A stretch of DNA of 64,000 bases from positions 206,935 through 270,934 of the forward strand of contig SWDS01000006.1 in NCBI GenBank assembly GCA_005116745.1, in the 5' to 3' direction. The notes under the pieces were generated by a model. That model was given only the letters and a program-made list of their open reading frames with translations. It was not told where the DNA came from and did no database searches. Source of the DNA: Nitrospira sp. GTDB taxonomy: Bacteria; Nitrospirota; Nitrospiria; Nitrospirales; Nitrospiraceae. This document shows, piece by piece, positions 35,014 through 43,445 of the stretch. The translations under genes were made by a program, and so were the position numbers. Within the stretch, counting starts at the first letter, position 1. The number at the start of each line of letters is the position of its first letter.

Positions 35014-35685
35014 ATGATGAGCGCGTATTCGATGACCAGCGGGTTGCGTATCGCGGTGACCCTCCTTGGGCTCCTGACATGCCTTGGAAGCGCTTCGCAA
35101 CAGGCGTGGAGTGCCGCTTCGCAGACCTACGACTTCAAGGTCTTCCTCGGCAAGGATGAAATCGGACACCAGCGCTTCGACGTCTCTACGGAAGGCGAGC
35201 AGACCGAGGTCCGAGTAGACGCGCAGTTCACGGTCAAGTTCCTGTACATCACCGTCTACACCTATCGTCATACCAACGTCGAAACATGGGAGAGAACGTG
35301 CCTGCGCGAGATTCGCGCGAAGACCAATGATAACGGCGAGTCCTTCTTCGTGAACGGCATCTTTCAGAACGGGCAGTTGCAGGTGCAGACGCAAGCCGGG
35401 ACCTGGATTGGCGAGGGATGTATCAGGACCTTTGCCTACTGGAACCCTGAGTGGATTACGGGCGAGCGATTGCTGAATTCGCAGACCGGCGAACATCAGC
35501 CCGCGTCCATTCTTACGGTGGGCGAAGAGACGATCCCCGTGCAGGGAGTCCCGACACGAACCACACATCGCCGCATTGTGACGGACAAGTTCACAATCGA
35601 TCTCTGGTACACCTTAAACGGCCGCTGGGTCGCGCTCCACTCAACCACGAAGAAGGGCGATATCCTTCGGTATGTGCTCCAGTGA
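35014..35685 (+). CDS. Secreted DUF6134-like protein
   Basis: About 223 residues from ATG 35014 (another ATG follows directly). A signal peptide (VTLLGLLTCLGSASQQAWSA) precedes a beta-rich mature part (FKVFLGKDEIGHQRFDVS, TYRHTNVETWERTCL, WYTLNGRWVALHSTTKKGD). It resembles the DUF6134/DUF3108-like group of periplasmic lipid-path proteins. GAGGAAA is upstream. It is 13 bases after the DUF1295 gene and 7 bases before the lipocalin gene, so the three probably act together at the envelope. Confidence 0.7.
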   Translation: MMSAYSMTSGLRIAVTLLGLLTCLGSASQQAWSAASQTYDFKVFLGKDEIGHQRFDVSTEGEQTEVRVDAQFTVKFLYITVYTYRHTNVETWERTCLREIRAKTNDNGESFFVNGIFQNGQLQVQTQAGTWIGEGCIRTFAYWNPEWITGERLLNSQTGEHQPASILTVGEETIPVQGVPTRTTHRRIVTDKFTIDLWYTLNGRWVALHSTTKKGDILRYVLQ

Positions 35686-35692
35686 GGACACC

Positions 35693-36223
35693 ATGTCATC
35701 TGTGATGCCATCATTCTTCATGCCCGCTCTCCTGCTTGCGCTCGCTGCCTGCAGCAGCCCACCACCTATTCGCACCGCGACGGCCGTGGACTTGGAGCGC
35801 TTCATGGGAGATTGGTATGTCATCGCCAATATTCCAACCTTTATCGAAACGAACGCCTACAACGCCATGGAGTCCTATCGCTTGGCCGAGGACGGGACCG
35901 TGGCCACGACCTTTAGCTTCCGCAAGGGCGGCTTTGAGGGGGAGCGCAAGACCTATCATCCCACCGGCTATATCATCGACGCGCAATCAAATGCCGTCTG
36001 GGGCATGCAGTTCATCTGGCCGATCAAGGCCGACTATCGGATCATCTATGTAGACCATGCATACAATCACACCATCATCGGACGGATACAGCGCGATTAC
36101 GTCTGGCTGATGGCGCGCGCACCGCAAGTCTCTGAGGTTGAGTACCAGGGGTTCCTGCAGCTCATCGCCGAGGAAGGCTACGATGTCTCCAAAGTCAGGA
36201 AGGTGCCTCAACGGTGGAATTAG
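35693..36223 (+). CDS. blc: Bacterial lipocalin, outer-membrane lipoprotein
   Basis: A 176-residue protein. The signal ends in a lipobox (LALAACS), and the mature part is a lipocalin: first strand DLERFMGDWYVIANIPTFIE with the G-x-W motif, later DYRIIYVDHAYNHTIIGR, and RDYVWLMARAP near the end. Blc-type lipocalins bind fatty acids or lysophospholipids in the envelope. The ATG at 35693 has GAGG upstream. Context supports carriage or repair of modified lipids. The 179 bases after it hold no clear gene. Confidence 0.85.
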   Translation: MSSVMPSFFMPALLLALAACSSPPPIRTATAVDLERFMGDWYVIANIPTFIETNAYNAMESYRLAEDGTVATTFSFRKGGFEGERKTYHPTGYIIDAQSNAVWGMQFIWPIKADYRIIYVDHAYNHTIIGRIQRDYVWLMARAPQVSEVEYQGFLQLIAEEGYDVSKVRKVPQRWN

Positions 36224-36402
36224 TGCGCCCCAGCAAGTCATGGGACACGTCGATTGTACTGTGGTGACAGATATGCCGACTGTCGGGACCGGGTTGGCGC
36301 TCAACACGAGCGTAAGGGAATCATACCGGCTGTCGATATTCTTGAGGCCTCTTACACAGTCTCGCTTGGTCCGGATCGGATCAACGAGGCACTGAAGCAC
36401 AT

Positions 36403-37665
36403 ATGAAGATTGCGATTGTCGGCACAGGCATTTCGGGAATGGTCGCGGCGTATCTCCTACAGCGAGATCATGAGATCACCGTCTTCGAGGCTGGTGATCA
36501 TATCGGTGGACATACCAATACAGTCGACGTCCCAATGGAAGGGCGACGTTACGCCATAAACACCGGATTCATTGTGTTTAACGATTGGACCTACCCAAAC
36601 TTCATGGCCTTGCTCCAGAAGTTGGGTGTGGAATCACAACCGAGCGACATGAGCTTCGGTGTAAAGTGCGAGCGAACCGGCCTCGAATACAATGGGACGT
36701 CGCTGAATACCCTGTTCGCCCAGCGGCGTAACCTGCTTCGCCCTTCGTTCTACCGGATGATACGGGACATCCTGCGCTTCAATCGTGACTCGCTTGAACT
36801 ACTGACTTTGCCGGAGCCAGGTCCTTCACTCGGTTCCTATCTGGAGACTCATCGATACTCAAGGGAGTTCATCGAGCACTACATCGTCCCGATGGGAGCT
36901 TCGATTTGGTCAGCTAGCCACGAGAACATGTGGAAGTTTCCGGCCCGGTACTTAGTCCAGTTCTTCAAGAACCATGGCATGCTTTCGGTGGATGAGCGGC
37001 CGACGTGGCGAGTCATAACGGGTGGCTCGCGGCGGTATGCTGAGAAACTCATCGCACCGTTTCACCACCGGATTCATCTCAACTCCCCGGTCGAATCGAT
37101 GGCACGCTTCCCAGGTTACGTGGAGATCCGCGCGAAGATGCAAGGGTGTGACTACCGCGCCTTGCGGTTCGACCACGCGATCATCGCCACGCACAGCGAT
37201 CAAGCCCTCTCAATTCTGGCCGACCCCTCACCGACGGAAAAGGAGGTGTTGGGTGCGATCCACTATCAAGAGAATGAAGCGGTGTTGCACACCGACACGT
37301 CGTTGCTCCCCAAACGCAAACTGGCCTGGGCCGCATGGAATTACCATCTGCTCGGCGCCCAGCCGGATCGCGCGGTCCTGACTTACCACATGAACAAGCT
37401 GCAGAGCCTGACCGCACCCTGCGAGTTTTGCGTGACGCTCAACCACACGCACGCCATCAATCCCGCCACGATCCTGCGTCGCATCACTTACCATCATCCT
37501 GTGTACTCACCGGAAGCTGTTGCCGCACAGGAGCGCCACGGCGAGATCAACGGCGTCAATCGGACGTCCTATTGCGGTGCCTACTGGGGTTTTGGGTTTC
37601 ACGAGGATGGAGTGAACAGTGCGCTGGCCGTCTGTAAGCCATTCGGGAAGGACCTCTCGTCATGA
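36403..37665 (+). CDS. FAD-dependent oxidoreductase (amine-oxidase/desaturase-like)
   Basis: A 420-residue flavoprotein. Dinucleotide motif IVGTGISGMVAAYLL, then GDHIGGHTNTVDV. The family (NAD(P)-binding, 'cyclopropane fatty acid' flavin oxidases) is regularly coupled with DUF1365 and a Cfa-type methyltransferase, exactly the order here. In furan fatty acid synthesis, a flavin desaturase of this general type works after a methyltransferase; a similar role here is inference. It overlaps the DUF1365 gene by four bases. Confidence 0.82.
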   Translation: MKIAIVGTGISGMVAAYLLQRDHEITVFEAGDHIGGHTNTVDVPMEGRRYAINTGFIVFNDWTYPNFMALLQKLGVESQPSDMSFGVKCERTGLEYNGTSLNTLFAQRRNLLRPSFYRMIRDILRFNRDSLELLTLPEPGPSLGSYLETHRYSREFIEHYIVPMGASIWSASHENMWKFPARYLVQFFKNHGMLSVDERPTWRVITGGSRRYAEKLIAPFHHRIHLNSPVESMARFPGYVEIRAKMQGCDYRALRFDHAIIATHSDQALSILADPSPTEKEVLGAIHYQENEAVLHTDTSLLPKRKLAWAAWNYHLLGAQPDRAVLTYHMNKLQSLTAPCEFCVTLNHTHAINPATILRRITYHHPVYSPEAVAAQERHGEINGVNRTSYCGAYWGFGFHEDGVNSALAVCKPFGKDLSS

Positions 37666-38453
37666 AGAGCGCAATCTATGCTGGACACGTTCGGCACCGG
37701 CGGTTCAGCCCGGTTCCGCACGAGTTCACCTACCGGTTGTTCATGATGTATGTGGACCTGGAGGAACTCCCGACCGTTTTCAAGAATCGCTGGTTCTGGT
37801 CTGTTGATCGAACCAACCTCGCTTCGTTCAATCGCGTTGACCATGTTGGCGATCCAAGCCTCCCATTGGATGAATCCATCCGACAACTCGTGGAGGCAAG
37901 AACAGGCAGTCGACCGGTTGGACCGATCCGCCTCCTGACACACTTCCGCTATTTTGGGTATGTCTTCAACCCCGTCAGCTTCTATTTTTGCTACGACCGA
38001 TCCGGTGATTCTGTGGACACCATCGTCGCGGAAATCACGAATACCCCATGGGGGGAGCATCACTGTTACGTCTTGGGAACTGCACAGAATCGCGCCAGCG
38101 GCAGAAGGAAGCGCTACCGCTTCGACAAAGTGTTCCACATCTCGCCTTTTATCGACATGGACGTGGCCTACGATTGGCGGTTCACCGAGCCGACATCGCA
38201 ATTGGCCATCCATATGGAAGATCTTCGCGACGGACGGCCGTTCTTCGACGCCACAATGAGGCTGGAACGGCGAGAGCTATCCAGATCGTCTCTAGCACAC
38301 GTCCTTGCACAGTATCCCTTGATGACGGCCAAGGTCATCGGTGCCATCCACTGGCAGGCATTGAAACTCTGGATCAAGGGTGTTCCCTTCCTTGCTCACC
38401 CTAAGAAGAGAAAGGAGCCGTCGCCTGTGGCGACGCGTCAGACACCATCATGA
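37662..38453 (+). CDS. DUF1365 protein
   Basis: A 263-residue protein with the family start GHVRHRRFSPVPHEFTYRL and the central LTHFRYFGYVFNPVSFYFCY, plus EITNTPWGEHHCYVL. DUF1365 proteins almost always lie between a flavin oxidase and a Cfa-like methyltransferase, as here, and are thought to take part in fatty acid modification, but no reaction is proven. Both ends overlap neighbours by four bases. Confidence 0.88.
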   Translation: MKSAIYAGHVRHRRFSPVPHEFTYRLFMMYVDLEELPTVFKNRWFWSVDRTNLASFNRVDHVGDPSLPLDESIRQLVEARTGSRPVGPIRLLTHFRYFGYVFNPVSFYFCYDRSGDSVDTIVAEITNTPWGEHHCYVLGTAQNRASGRRKRYRFDKVFHISPFIDMDVAYDWRFTEPTSQLAIHMEDLRDGRPFFDATMRLERRELSRSSLAHVLAQYPLMTAKVIGAIHWQALKLWIKGVPFLAHPKKRKEPSPVATRQTPS

Positions 38454-39757
38454 ATAACCAGACGATTGTTTCCGGTCTTGCGCTTGACGATCGGCCCACC
38501 AAGAACCAGGCTTCTTCGAAGATCGCACCTTGGTGCTACCGTCTGGCACGTCGCGCGGTGTTCTCTCACCTGTCGAAGCTCGAGTTCGGCACAGTGACGA
38601 TCGTCGAAGGAGATGAGCACTTCCAGTTTGGCCAACCCACCACTAGCTGTCGTTTGGAAGCCACCGTAACGATCCATGACCCCTGCGTCTATGTGGATAT
38701 CGCGCTGGGTGGCACGGTGGGAGCAGGGGACGCCTACCGACGTGGTTTGTGGCGCTGTGACGATCTGACGACGTTGGTCAGGATCTCCGTCCTCAATCGC
38801 GCGCTCTTAGAGGGTATGGATGGAGGCTTCGCGCTGCTGTCCCAACCCCTGCGAAAGGCGGTTCATTGGCTAAACCGTAACACGAAGGCTGGCAGCCAAA
38901 AGAACATTGCAGCCCACTATGATCTGGGCAACGAGTTCTTTCGTCTCATGCTTGATGAGACGATGATGTATTCTTGCGCCTACTTTGAGCGAACAGATGC
39001 GACGTTGGCGGAAGCCTCACGTGCGAAGAACGATCGTATCTGCCAAAAGCTACAGTTGGTTGCCAGCGACCATCTCCTTGAGATCGGCTCCGGTTGGGGT
39101 GGCTTTGCCATCCATGCCGCGTCTCATTATGGTTGCCGTGTGACGACCACGACGATCTCGCAACGGCAGTATGACCTGGCGCTGCAACGAGTTCGCGATG
39201 CTGGCTTGAGCGACCAGGTCACGGTGTTGCTCACGGATTATCGGGATTTGCCGAAACTTGGTCTGCAATTCGACAAGCTCGTCTCGATCGAAATGATCGA
39301 GGCCGTCGGACATCAGTATTACCATGCATTTTTCGAGATCTGCAGTCGCATGTTGACGTCTCACGGGCTGGCCTTAATCCAGGGCATTACGATTGACGAA
39401 CAGTTCTACGAACGGGCAAAGCGGTCCGTGGACTTTATCCAGCGCTTCATGTTCCCTGGCAGCTGCATCCCGTCCGTGAGTGCGTTAACGCAAGCATCGG
39501 CGAAAGTTGGAGATCTGGGCCTGATTCACCTTGAAGATATCGGAGTACATTATGCTCCCACGCTGCGGGCCTGGGGGAGGAACCTTGTCACGAACCTTCC
39601 GGAGATCAAGAGGCTGGGGTATCAACCTGAATTCCTTCGCCAGTGGGAGTTCTATCTATCCTACTGTGAAGGCGGCTTCCTTGAGCGCACAATCAGCACC
39701 GTGCACATGCTCTTTTGCAAACCGAATTGGCGGCCTCCTATTCGGTATGGCGTGTAA
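38450..39757 (+). CDS. Cyclopropane-fatty-acid-phospholipid synthase family protein (second copy)
   Basis: A 435-residue SAM enzyme. Motifs: GSQKNIAAHYDLGNEFFRLM, LEIGSGWGGFAIHAASHYG, KLVSIEMIEAVGHQYY, RSVDFIQRFMFPGSCIPS. It is the classical long Cfa type with the N-terminal lipid domain. Its last ten or so residues (KPNWRPPIRYGV) are read from DNA that in another frame encodes the cbiX-like remnant starting at about 39724, so the natural C terminus may have been altered by a recombination event. Four-base overlap with DUF1365. Confidence 0.88.
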   Translation: MNNQTIVSGLALDDRPTKNQASSKIAPWCYRLARRAVFSHLSKLEFGTVTIVEGDEHFQFGQPTTSCRLEATVTIHDPCVYVDIALGGTVGAGDAYRRGLWRCDDLTTLVRISVLNRALLEGMDGGFALLSQPLRKAVHWLNRNTKAGSQKNIAAHYDLGNEFFRLMLDETMMYSCAYFERTDATLAEASRAKNDRICQKLQLVASDHLLEIGSGWGGFAIHAASHYGCRVTTTTISQRQYDLALQRVRDAGLSDQVTVLLTDYRDLPKLGLQFDKLVSIEMIEAVGHQYYHAFFEICSRMLTSHGLALIQGITIDEQFYERAKRSVDFIQRFMFPGSCIPSVSALTQASAKVGDLGLIHLEDIGVHYAPTLRAWGRNLVTNLPEIKRLGYQPEFLRQWEFYLSYCEGGFLERTISTVHMLFCKPNWRPPIRYGV

Positions 39758-39958
39758 CGAGTTCTGTGCACAAGGCGCCATTCACATGGCGTTTGCACGA
39801 TGATGTTTGCTCTTGGAGGCTGTCATTCAGAGAGCGCGATTACTGAATCCTTGATCAACTTCTGCCACGGTATCCCGGTGGCGAATTGCACTACGTTTAG
39901 CCCTGACTTGCGACTTATCGCACAGGCATTGACAGAACAGTTAGAGAGATACTCGTGA
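39724..39958 (+). pseudogene. 3' piece of a diverged cbiX-like gene
   Basis: One frame reads GGLLFGMACNEFCAQGAIHM, matching the intact CbiX region GTLFAVAYNEFCAP and QGATHI with twelve residues missing between. After a frameshift near 39800 another frame reads MMFALGGCHSESAITESL and ends DLRLIAQALTEQLERYS, matching MFTPGGSHSEVEIPEIL and DLDSVANTLAEQVRRFS. The order and spacing are collinear, so this is a decayed C-terminal half; the N-terminal half is replaced by the 3' end of the Cfa gene. Bases 39959-40087 after it hold nothing I recognise. Confidence 0.72.
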
Positions 39959-40087
39959 TACACTCTGACCTCTCCGAATAGGGGACTTGTGACTGGGTGG
40001 GAGACTTGGTCTATGCAGCGGATCAAGAGACCAAATCCCATCAAGAATCGATTGTGAAAGAGGTTCTAGTCTCAACGTGAACGCTCT

Positions 40088-41347
40088 ATGAAGCACTCCA
40101 CTCAACACGTGCTCATTATCGGCGCCGGTCTTGCCGGATTGGCCTGTGCACGTCGTCTGACACAATCGGGCCTTACCTGCACAGTCCTTGAAGCTTCCGA
40201 CGGCATCGGTGGGCGCATCCGGACAGATCGGGTAGAGGGTTTTCAGCTCGATCGCGGATTCCAGATCCTTCTCACTGGCTACCCGGAAGCGCGCAAGACG
40301 CTGAATTATTCCGCGTTGAATCTCATGCCTTTTCATCCCGGAGCGCTCATTCGCTATGCCGGCCGCTTTCACGTGATGAGCGATCTCTTTCGTCGGCCGC
40401 AAGATCTGATTCAGACTTTGGTCAGCCCTATTGGCTCGCTTGCCGACAAGGTGCGAATGTTGCGGGTGCGACGGGACGCATTGCACCAACGCCTCTGCTC
40501 TGAGATGAGCGACCCCGCTCGTCCGACTCATGAAGTCTTGCAGGCGTATCACTTTTCGGACGTCATGGTGACGCGTTTCTTCCAGCCCTTTCTCAGCGGC
40601 GTATTCTTGGAGACAGAGTTAACGACGCCCTGCTGGATTTTCGAGCTAGTCTGGGGCGCCTTCTGCCGAGGAGCAACCGCCCTGCCTCGAGATGGCATGG
40701 GCGCTATCGCACAACAACTTGCGGCTCCATTGCCTCCCGGTACGATCCGCCTCAACCAAGCAGTACAGCACATTCAGGGATCGAGTGTGAGGCTGGAGTC
40801 CGGGGAACAGCTCACGGGTGATGTGCTAGTGGTCGCGACAGATCATGCGACCGCTGCCCGCTTGCGTGGGGAGCAAGGGGCACGCCCCTCAGCGCGTAGT
40901 TCGATGACGCTCTATTTTGATGCGCCAGCTGCTCCGCAACGAGGGCCCTGGTTGATATTGAACGGAGACGGCAATGGGTTAGTCCGGACCGTCTGTGTGC
41001 TGAGTGAAGCAGCGCCTTCATACGCACCGACAGGACGTGCTTTGATCTCGGTGACTACAACAGAACAGATTGGGGCACACGATGATTTTGTGCAAGCGGT
41101 GCGGCTGTGTCTCCAATCCTGGTTCGGCTCACACGTCGACGGGTGGCGTCATCTGCGGACCGATCACATTCCCTGCACGCTGCCCCCAATAGACCTGCTG
41201 TCGCCCGGGAACCGCACAGCCTCACCGCGCGTGGCTGCGGGTCTTTACCTGTGTGGCGACTACCGGGAGAGCGGTACGCTGGATGGTGCGCTGTTGTCCG
41301 GACGGAAAGCAGCTGAAGCAGTACTATCTGATTACGACTTGTCGTGA
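40088..41347 (+). CDS. FAD-dependent oxidoreductase (phytoene-desaturase-like)
   Basis: A 419-residue flavoprotein with the N-terminal FAD motif VLIIGAGLAGLACARRL and GIGGRIRTDRVEGFQLDRGF. The C terminus has the matching FAD motif (GLYLCGDYRESGTLDGALLSG). It resembles the protoporphyrinogen-oxidase/phytoene-desaturase family, often named NAD(P)/FAD-dependent oxidoreductase. It begins 130 bases after the cbiX-like remnant and is the last plus-strand gene of the light-linked block. Substrate unknown; a carotenoid or lipid is plausible. Confidence 0.82.
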   Translation: MKHSTQHVLIIGAGLAGLACARRLTQSGLTCTVLEASDGIGGRIRTDRVEGFQLDRGFQILLTGYPEARKTLNYSALNLMPFHPGALIRYAGRFHVMSDLFRRPQDLIQTLVSPIGSLADKVRMLRVRRDALHQRLCSEMSDPARPTHEVLQAYHFSDVMVTRFFQPFLSGVFLETELTTPCWIFELVWGAFCRGATALPRDGMGAIAQQLAAPLPPGTIRLNQAVQHIQGSSVRLESGEQLTGDVLVVATDHATAARLRGEQGARPSARSSMTLYFDAPAAPQRGPWLILNGDGNGLVRTVCVLSEAAPSYAPTGRALISVTTTEQIGAHDDFVQAVRLCLQSWFGSHVDGWRHLRTDHIPCTLPPIDLLSPGNRTASPRVAAGLYLCGDYRESGTLDGALLSGRKAAEAVLSDYDLS

Positions 41348-41488
41348 CTTCGACTGCCGGTGTTAGCCAAACTCGCTATATCCGTCGCCAAGCAATCCGC
41401 CTCGTACAGATAGGATTTCGTCTCGCGAACGCACGGATCACATGGTCATCGTGAAAGGTTGATAGCTGCAAGCCCTGTGACGAGACTT

Positions 41489-41914
41489 TCAAAGCCCACA
41501 AGCAACCTTCATGAGTGCTGCAGTGGATGTCCCCGAGATGGAGGTTGTCAGTTTGCCTATCGCTCCAGTAGTGCGCCCTACTGCTCCAGAACCCATATGC
41601 TTGGCATACCACGTTGTTTTCACTGGCTGGCTCTTTTGATTCTGACAGTCGTATTCTCGCACGGTAATTTTTGAGAGCGCCGAGATGTCACCCTCCGTCT
41701 GTGCCGTCTTATAATCGAACAGATCAGACATGGTGACCGTTTCGTCGGCTTTCCGAATACTCCCACGGTCGGCGTAGTAGACGTATATCTCCATCTCACC
41801 AACTTTTGACCAATCAGCTGCAGAGATCGTCGTCGGACCTGATGACGGCTCCCCTCCTGTACAGGCCGTCATCCACACACAACTCAGCACCAGCAACATA
41901 CATCGTCGCAACAT
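41489..41914 (-). CDS. Surface-adhesin E-like lipoprotein, copy 1
   Basis: A 141-residue protein with an N-terminal export signal ending near a cysteine (VWMTACTGG), probably a lipoprotein. The mature part has the pattern of the surface-adhesin protein E-like family: DWSKVGEMEIYVYYADRGSI, a strand region and VREYDCQNQKSQ. It is a relative of the neighbouring gene at 41937; both carry W..VG, YDC..., and a final KVAC. The role of such proteins in free-living bacteria is unknown. Confidence 0.6.
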   Translation of the reverse strand: MLRRCMLLVLSCVWMTACTGGEPSSGPTTISAADWSKVGEMEIYVYYADRGSIRKADETVTMSDLFDYKTAQTEGDISALSKITVREYDCQNQKSQPVKTTWYAKHMGSGAVGRTTGAIGKLTTSISGTSTAALMKVACGL

Positions 41915-41936
41915 ATCACCCCCTGCTATCCATGAC

Positions 41937-42362
41937 TCAACCTCGATGAGCCTGCCGACAGGCCACCTTCATTTCAACATCATCATCGCTACCGGGAACC
42001 ACGCGGGACCACTCGCGCGTCGCTGGCGCAGCATACAACACGAGGCCTTGTGCCATGCCGTCTGGATAGTACGGAGCGCGGAGCGGCCGGCTTTTCCTCT
42101 GACTGCAGTCGTACTGACGCTTGATCGTCAGTGACCGATAGGGACCACGCGGAATGGCTCGCTCTATACGAAAGTCCCGGAGTGTCCAGAGCGTGACTCG
42201 CTGCCCCGACACCCCAATAGTGGTCATATCCACATAGCGGTCGTATTTATGGGTCCCTCCAACTCTAGCCCACTCAGCCGCTGGCAAGTTGGCACGCAGC
42301 GTGTCATGCAGAAAGAGCCCCACACAAATAACAATCATGATACTGAACCGATGCATCCACAT
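41937..42362 (-). CDS. Surface-adhesin E-like secreted protein, copy 2
   Basis: A 141-residue protein with a signal peptide (IMIVICVGLFLHDTLRA). It shares the pattern EWARVGGTHKYDRYVDM, KRQYDCSQRKSRPL and EMKVACR with the gene at 41489, so the two are tandem duplicates of the same family. Two conserved cysteines probably form a disulfide. It is 26 bases downstream of the glutathione peroxidase stop on the same strand, so the three may be co-transcribed. Confidence 0.6.
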   Translation of the reverse strand: MWMHRFSIMIVICVGLFLHDTLRANLPAAEWARVGGTHKYDRYVDMTTIGVSGQRVTLWTLRDFRIERAIPRGPYRSLTIKRQYDCSQRKSRPLRAPYYPDGMAQGLVLYAAPATREWSRVVPGSDDDVEMKVACRQAHRG

Positions 42363-42388
42363 TCCTCGTTCCTTATCGATATGCGGTT

Positions 42389-43009
42389 TCAGCTTTTTGA
42401 CAAGGCTTTTTCCACATCGGACAGAATGGTGGGCGATAAAGGGTTCATGCCGGGATCATACTTCCCGATCACGTTGCCGGAGCGATCCACCAGGTATTTC
42501 TGGAAATTCCACGTCACGCGGCCAGGGAAGGGACTCTGTTCAGTGAGATACCGATAGAGGGGATGCTTCTCTTTTCCAACCACGCTGATTTTTGAGAACA
42601 GAGGGAAACCGATACTGTATTTTGTGAAGCAGAATCCTTTAATTTCTTGATTCGTACCCGGCTCCTGCTGCCCAAAATCATTAGCTGGAAACGCCAGGAC
42701 CTCGAATCCCCGCTCCTGATACCGCTCATACATCTCCTGAAGGCCAGCATACTGAGGCGTATTACCGCACATGCTCGCAGTATTCACAATGAGCAGCACT
42801 TTACCCTTGAACGTCTTGAGATCGACGGGATGACCATCAATGTCAGGGAGACGAAACCCATAGAGAGGCGCCATCGAGCTCTCAGCATGCGGCGGCACAT
42901 TGAATTGTTTCTCCCTTGCATTGATGTCTGACGCGGTGATCGCAAAGAGTCCCAGTCCGAAAAAGACGAGACCTGATAAAACGAAGGTAGTTTTTGAATA
43001 GATCGTCAT
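42389..43009 (-). CDS. Secreted glutathione peroxidase family protein
   Basis: A 206-residue thiol peroxidase. The frame opens at 43198, but ATG 43009 has a GAGGAGG site and gives a proper signal peptide (FVLSGLVFFGLGLFAITA). The peroxidatic cysteine is in NTASMCGNTPQY, the catalytic Gln in NDFGQQEPG, and the Trp/Asn in VTWNFQKYLVD. A second cysteine (IKGFCFTKY) could be the resolving residue, using thioredoxin instead of glutathione. It removes peroxides or lipid peroxides in the periplasm. The third CarH-type site is upstream, which fits photo-oxidative stress. Confidence 0.85.
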   Translation of the reverse strand: MTIYSKTTFVLSGLVFFGLGLFAITASDINAREKQFNVPPHAESSMAPLYGFRLPDIDGHPVDLKTFKGKVLLIVNTASMCGNTPQYAGLQEMYERYQERGFEVLAFPANDFGQQEPGTNQEIKGFCFTKYSIGFPLFSKISVVGKEKHPLYRYLTEQSPFPGRVTWNFQKYLVDRSGNVIGKYDPGMNPLSPTILSDVEKALSKS

Positions 43010-43029
43010 GTCGCGTGCCTCCTCACTTG

Positions 43030-43119
43030 GTCTAACCATCAAACTTATTGTGGACAATAGCATTTCGTCATATGTTTGTCCATTATATACTTGACTAACA
43101 TTGGACGCTATGGTAAAGT
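43030..43119. promoter_or_regulatory. Third CarH-type control site
   Basis: Between the divergent peroxidase gene and the small gene at 43161. The plus strand carries TTGACT (43091-43096), 17 bases containing ACATTGGACG, then TAAAGT (43114-43119). Upstream is the inverse element TGTTTGTCCATT (43075-43086), almost the same as at 21434 and 18203. The units are less regular than at the other two sites, and no good -35 is seen for the minus strand. Confidence 0.5.
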
Positions 43120-43160
43120 TGTCACGATTTTGATATCCGTCTCGTGAAAAAGAGAGCCCC

Positions 43161-43325
43161 ATGTCGCCAAGTAATCTCCAGGCCGCGCGTCGTACCATCG
43201 GAGCTACTTGCGTTGCTCATGATCCTCTTGCATGGGGTCGGCCTGCGCATGGCAAGGTAGCAATAGGGGCAGTGGTGGGTCTTTGGCTTTTCATGAAGAG
43301 TTCGTCAATGCGGAGGTTCGTCTAA
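43161..43325 (+). CDS. Small predicted membrane protein (54 residues)
   Basis: A frame of 54 codons about 35 bases behind the third CarH-type promoter. AGAGAG lies close before the ATG. The product has a basic start (NLQAARRTIGA), one hydrophobic helix (VAIGAVVGLWLFM) and a short basic end (SMRRFV). No family recognised. The promoter and position are the main support; it could be non-coding leader of the amoC remnant. Confidence 0.4.
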   Translation: MSPSNLQAARRTIGATCVAHDPLAWGRPAHGKVAIGAVVGLWLFMKSSSMRRFV

Positions 43326-43340
43326 CAAGGAGGTCACATT

Positions 43341-43439
43341 ATGGCCAGTGAGAGAGCGTATGATATCTCGCAGTGGTACGACACGAAGGCGGCGAAGCTC
43401 GGCTGGTTGGGGATGTTGGCAATCGCAGTAGCGGCGTGA
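43341..43439 (+). pseudogene. amoC remnant: first 28 codons joined to the 3' flank
   Basis: The frame has a strong AAGGAGG site and codes [20 protein letters not shown], nearly the amoC N terminus, up to GMLAI, then stops after four unrelated residues. From 43422 on, the DNA is identical for 56 bases to the 3' flank of the intact amoC (minus strand of 15179-15234), including the hairpin. So everything from codon 29 to just past the stop is deleted; the join has a 2-base AT microhomology. The N-terminal part differs at several bases from the intact gene, so it derives from another amoC paralogue. Confidence 0.88.
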
Positions 43440-43445
43440 GGATGC

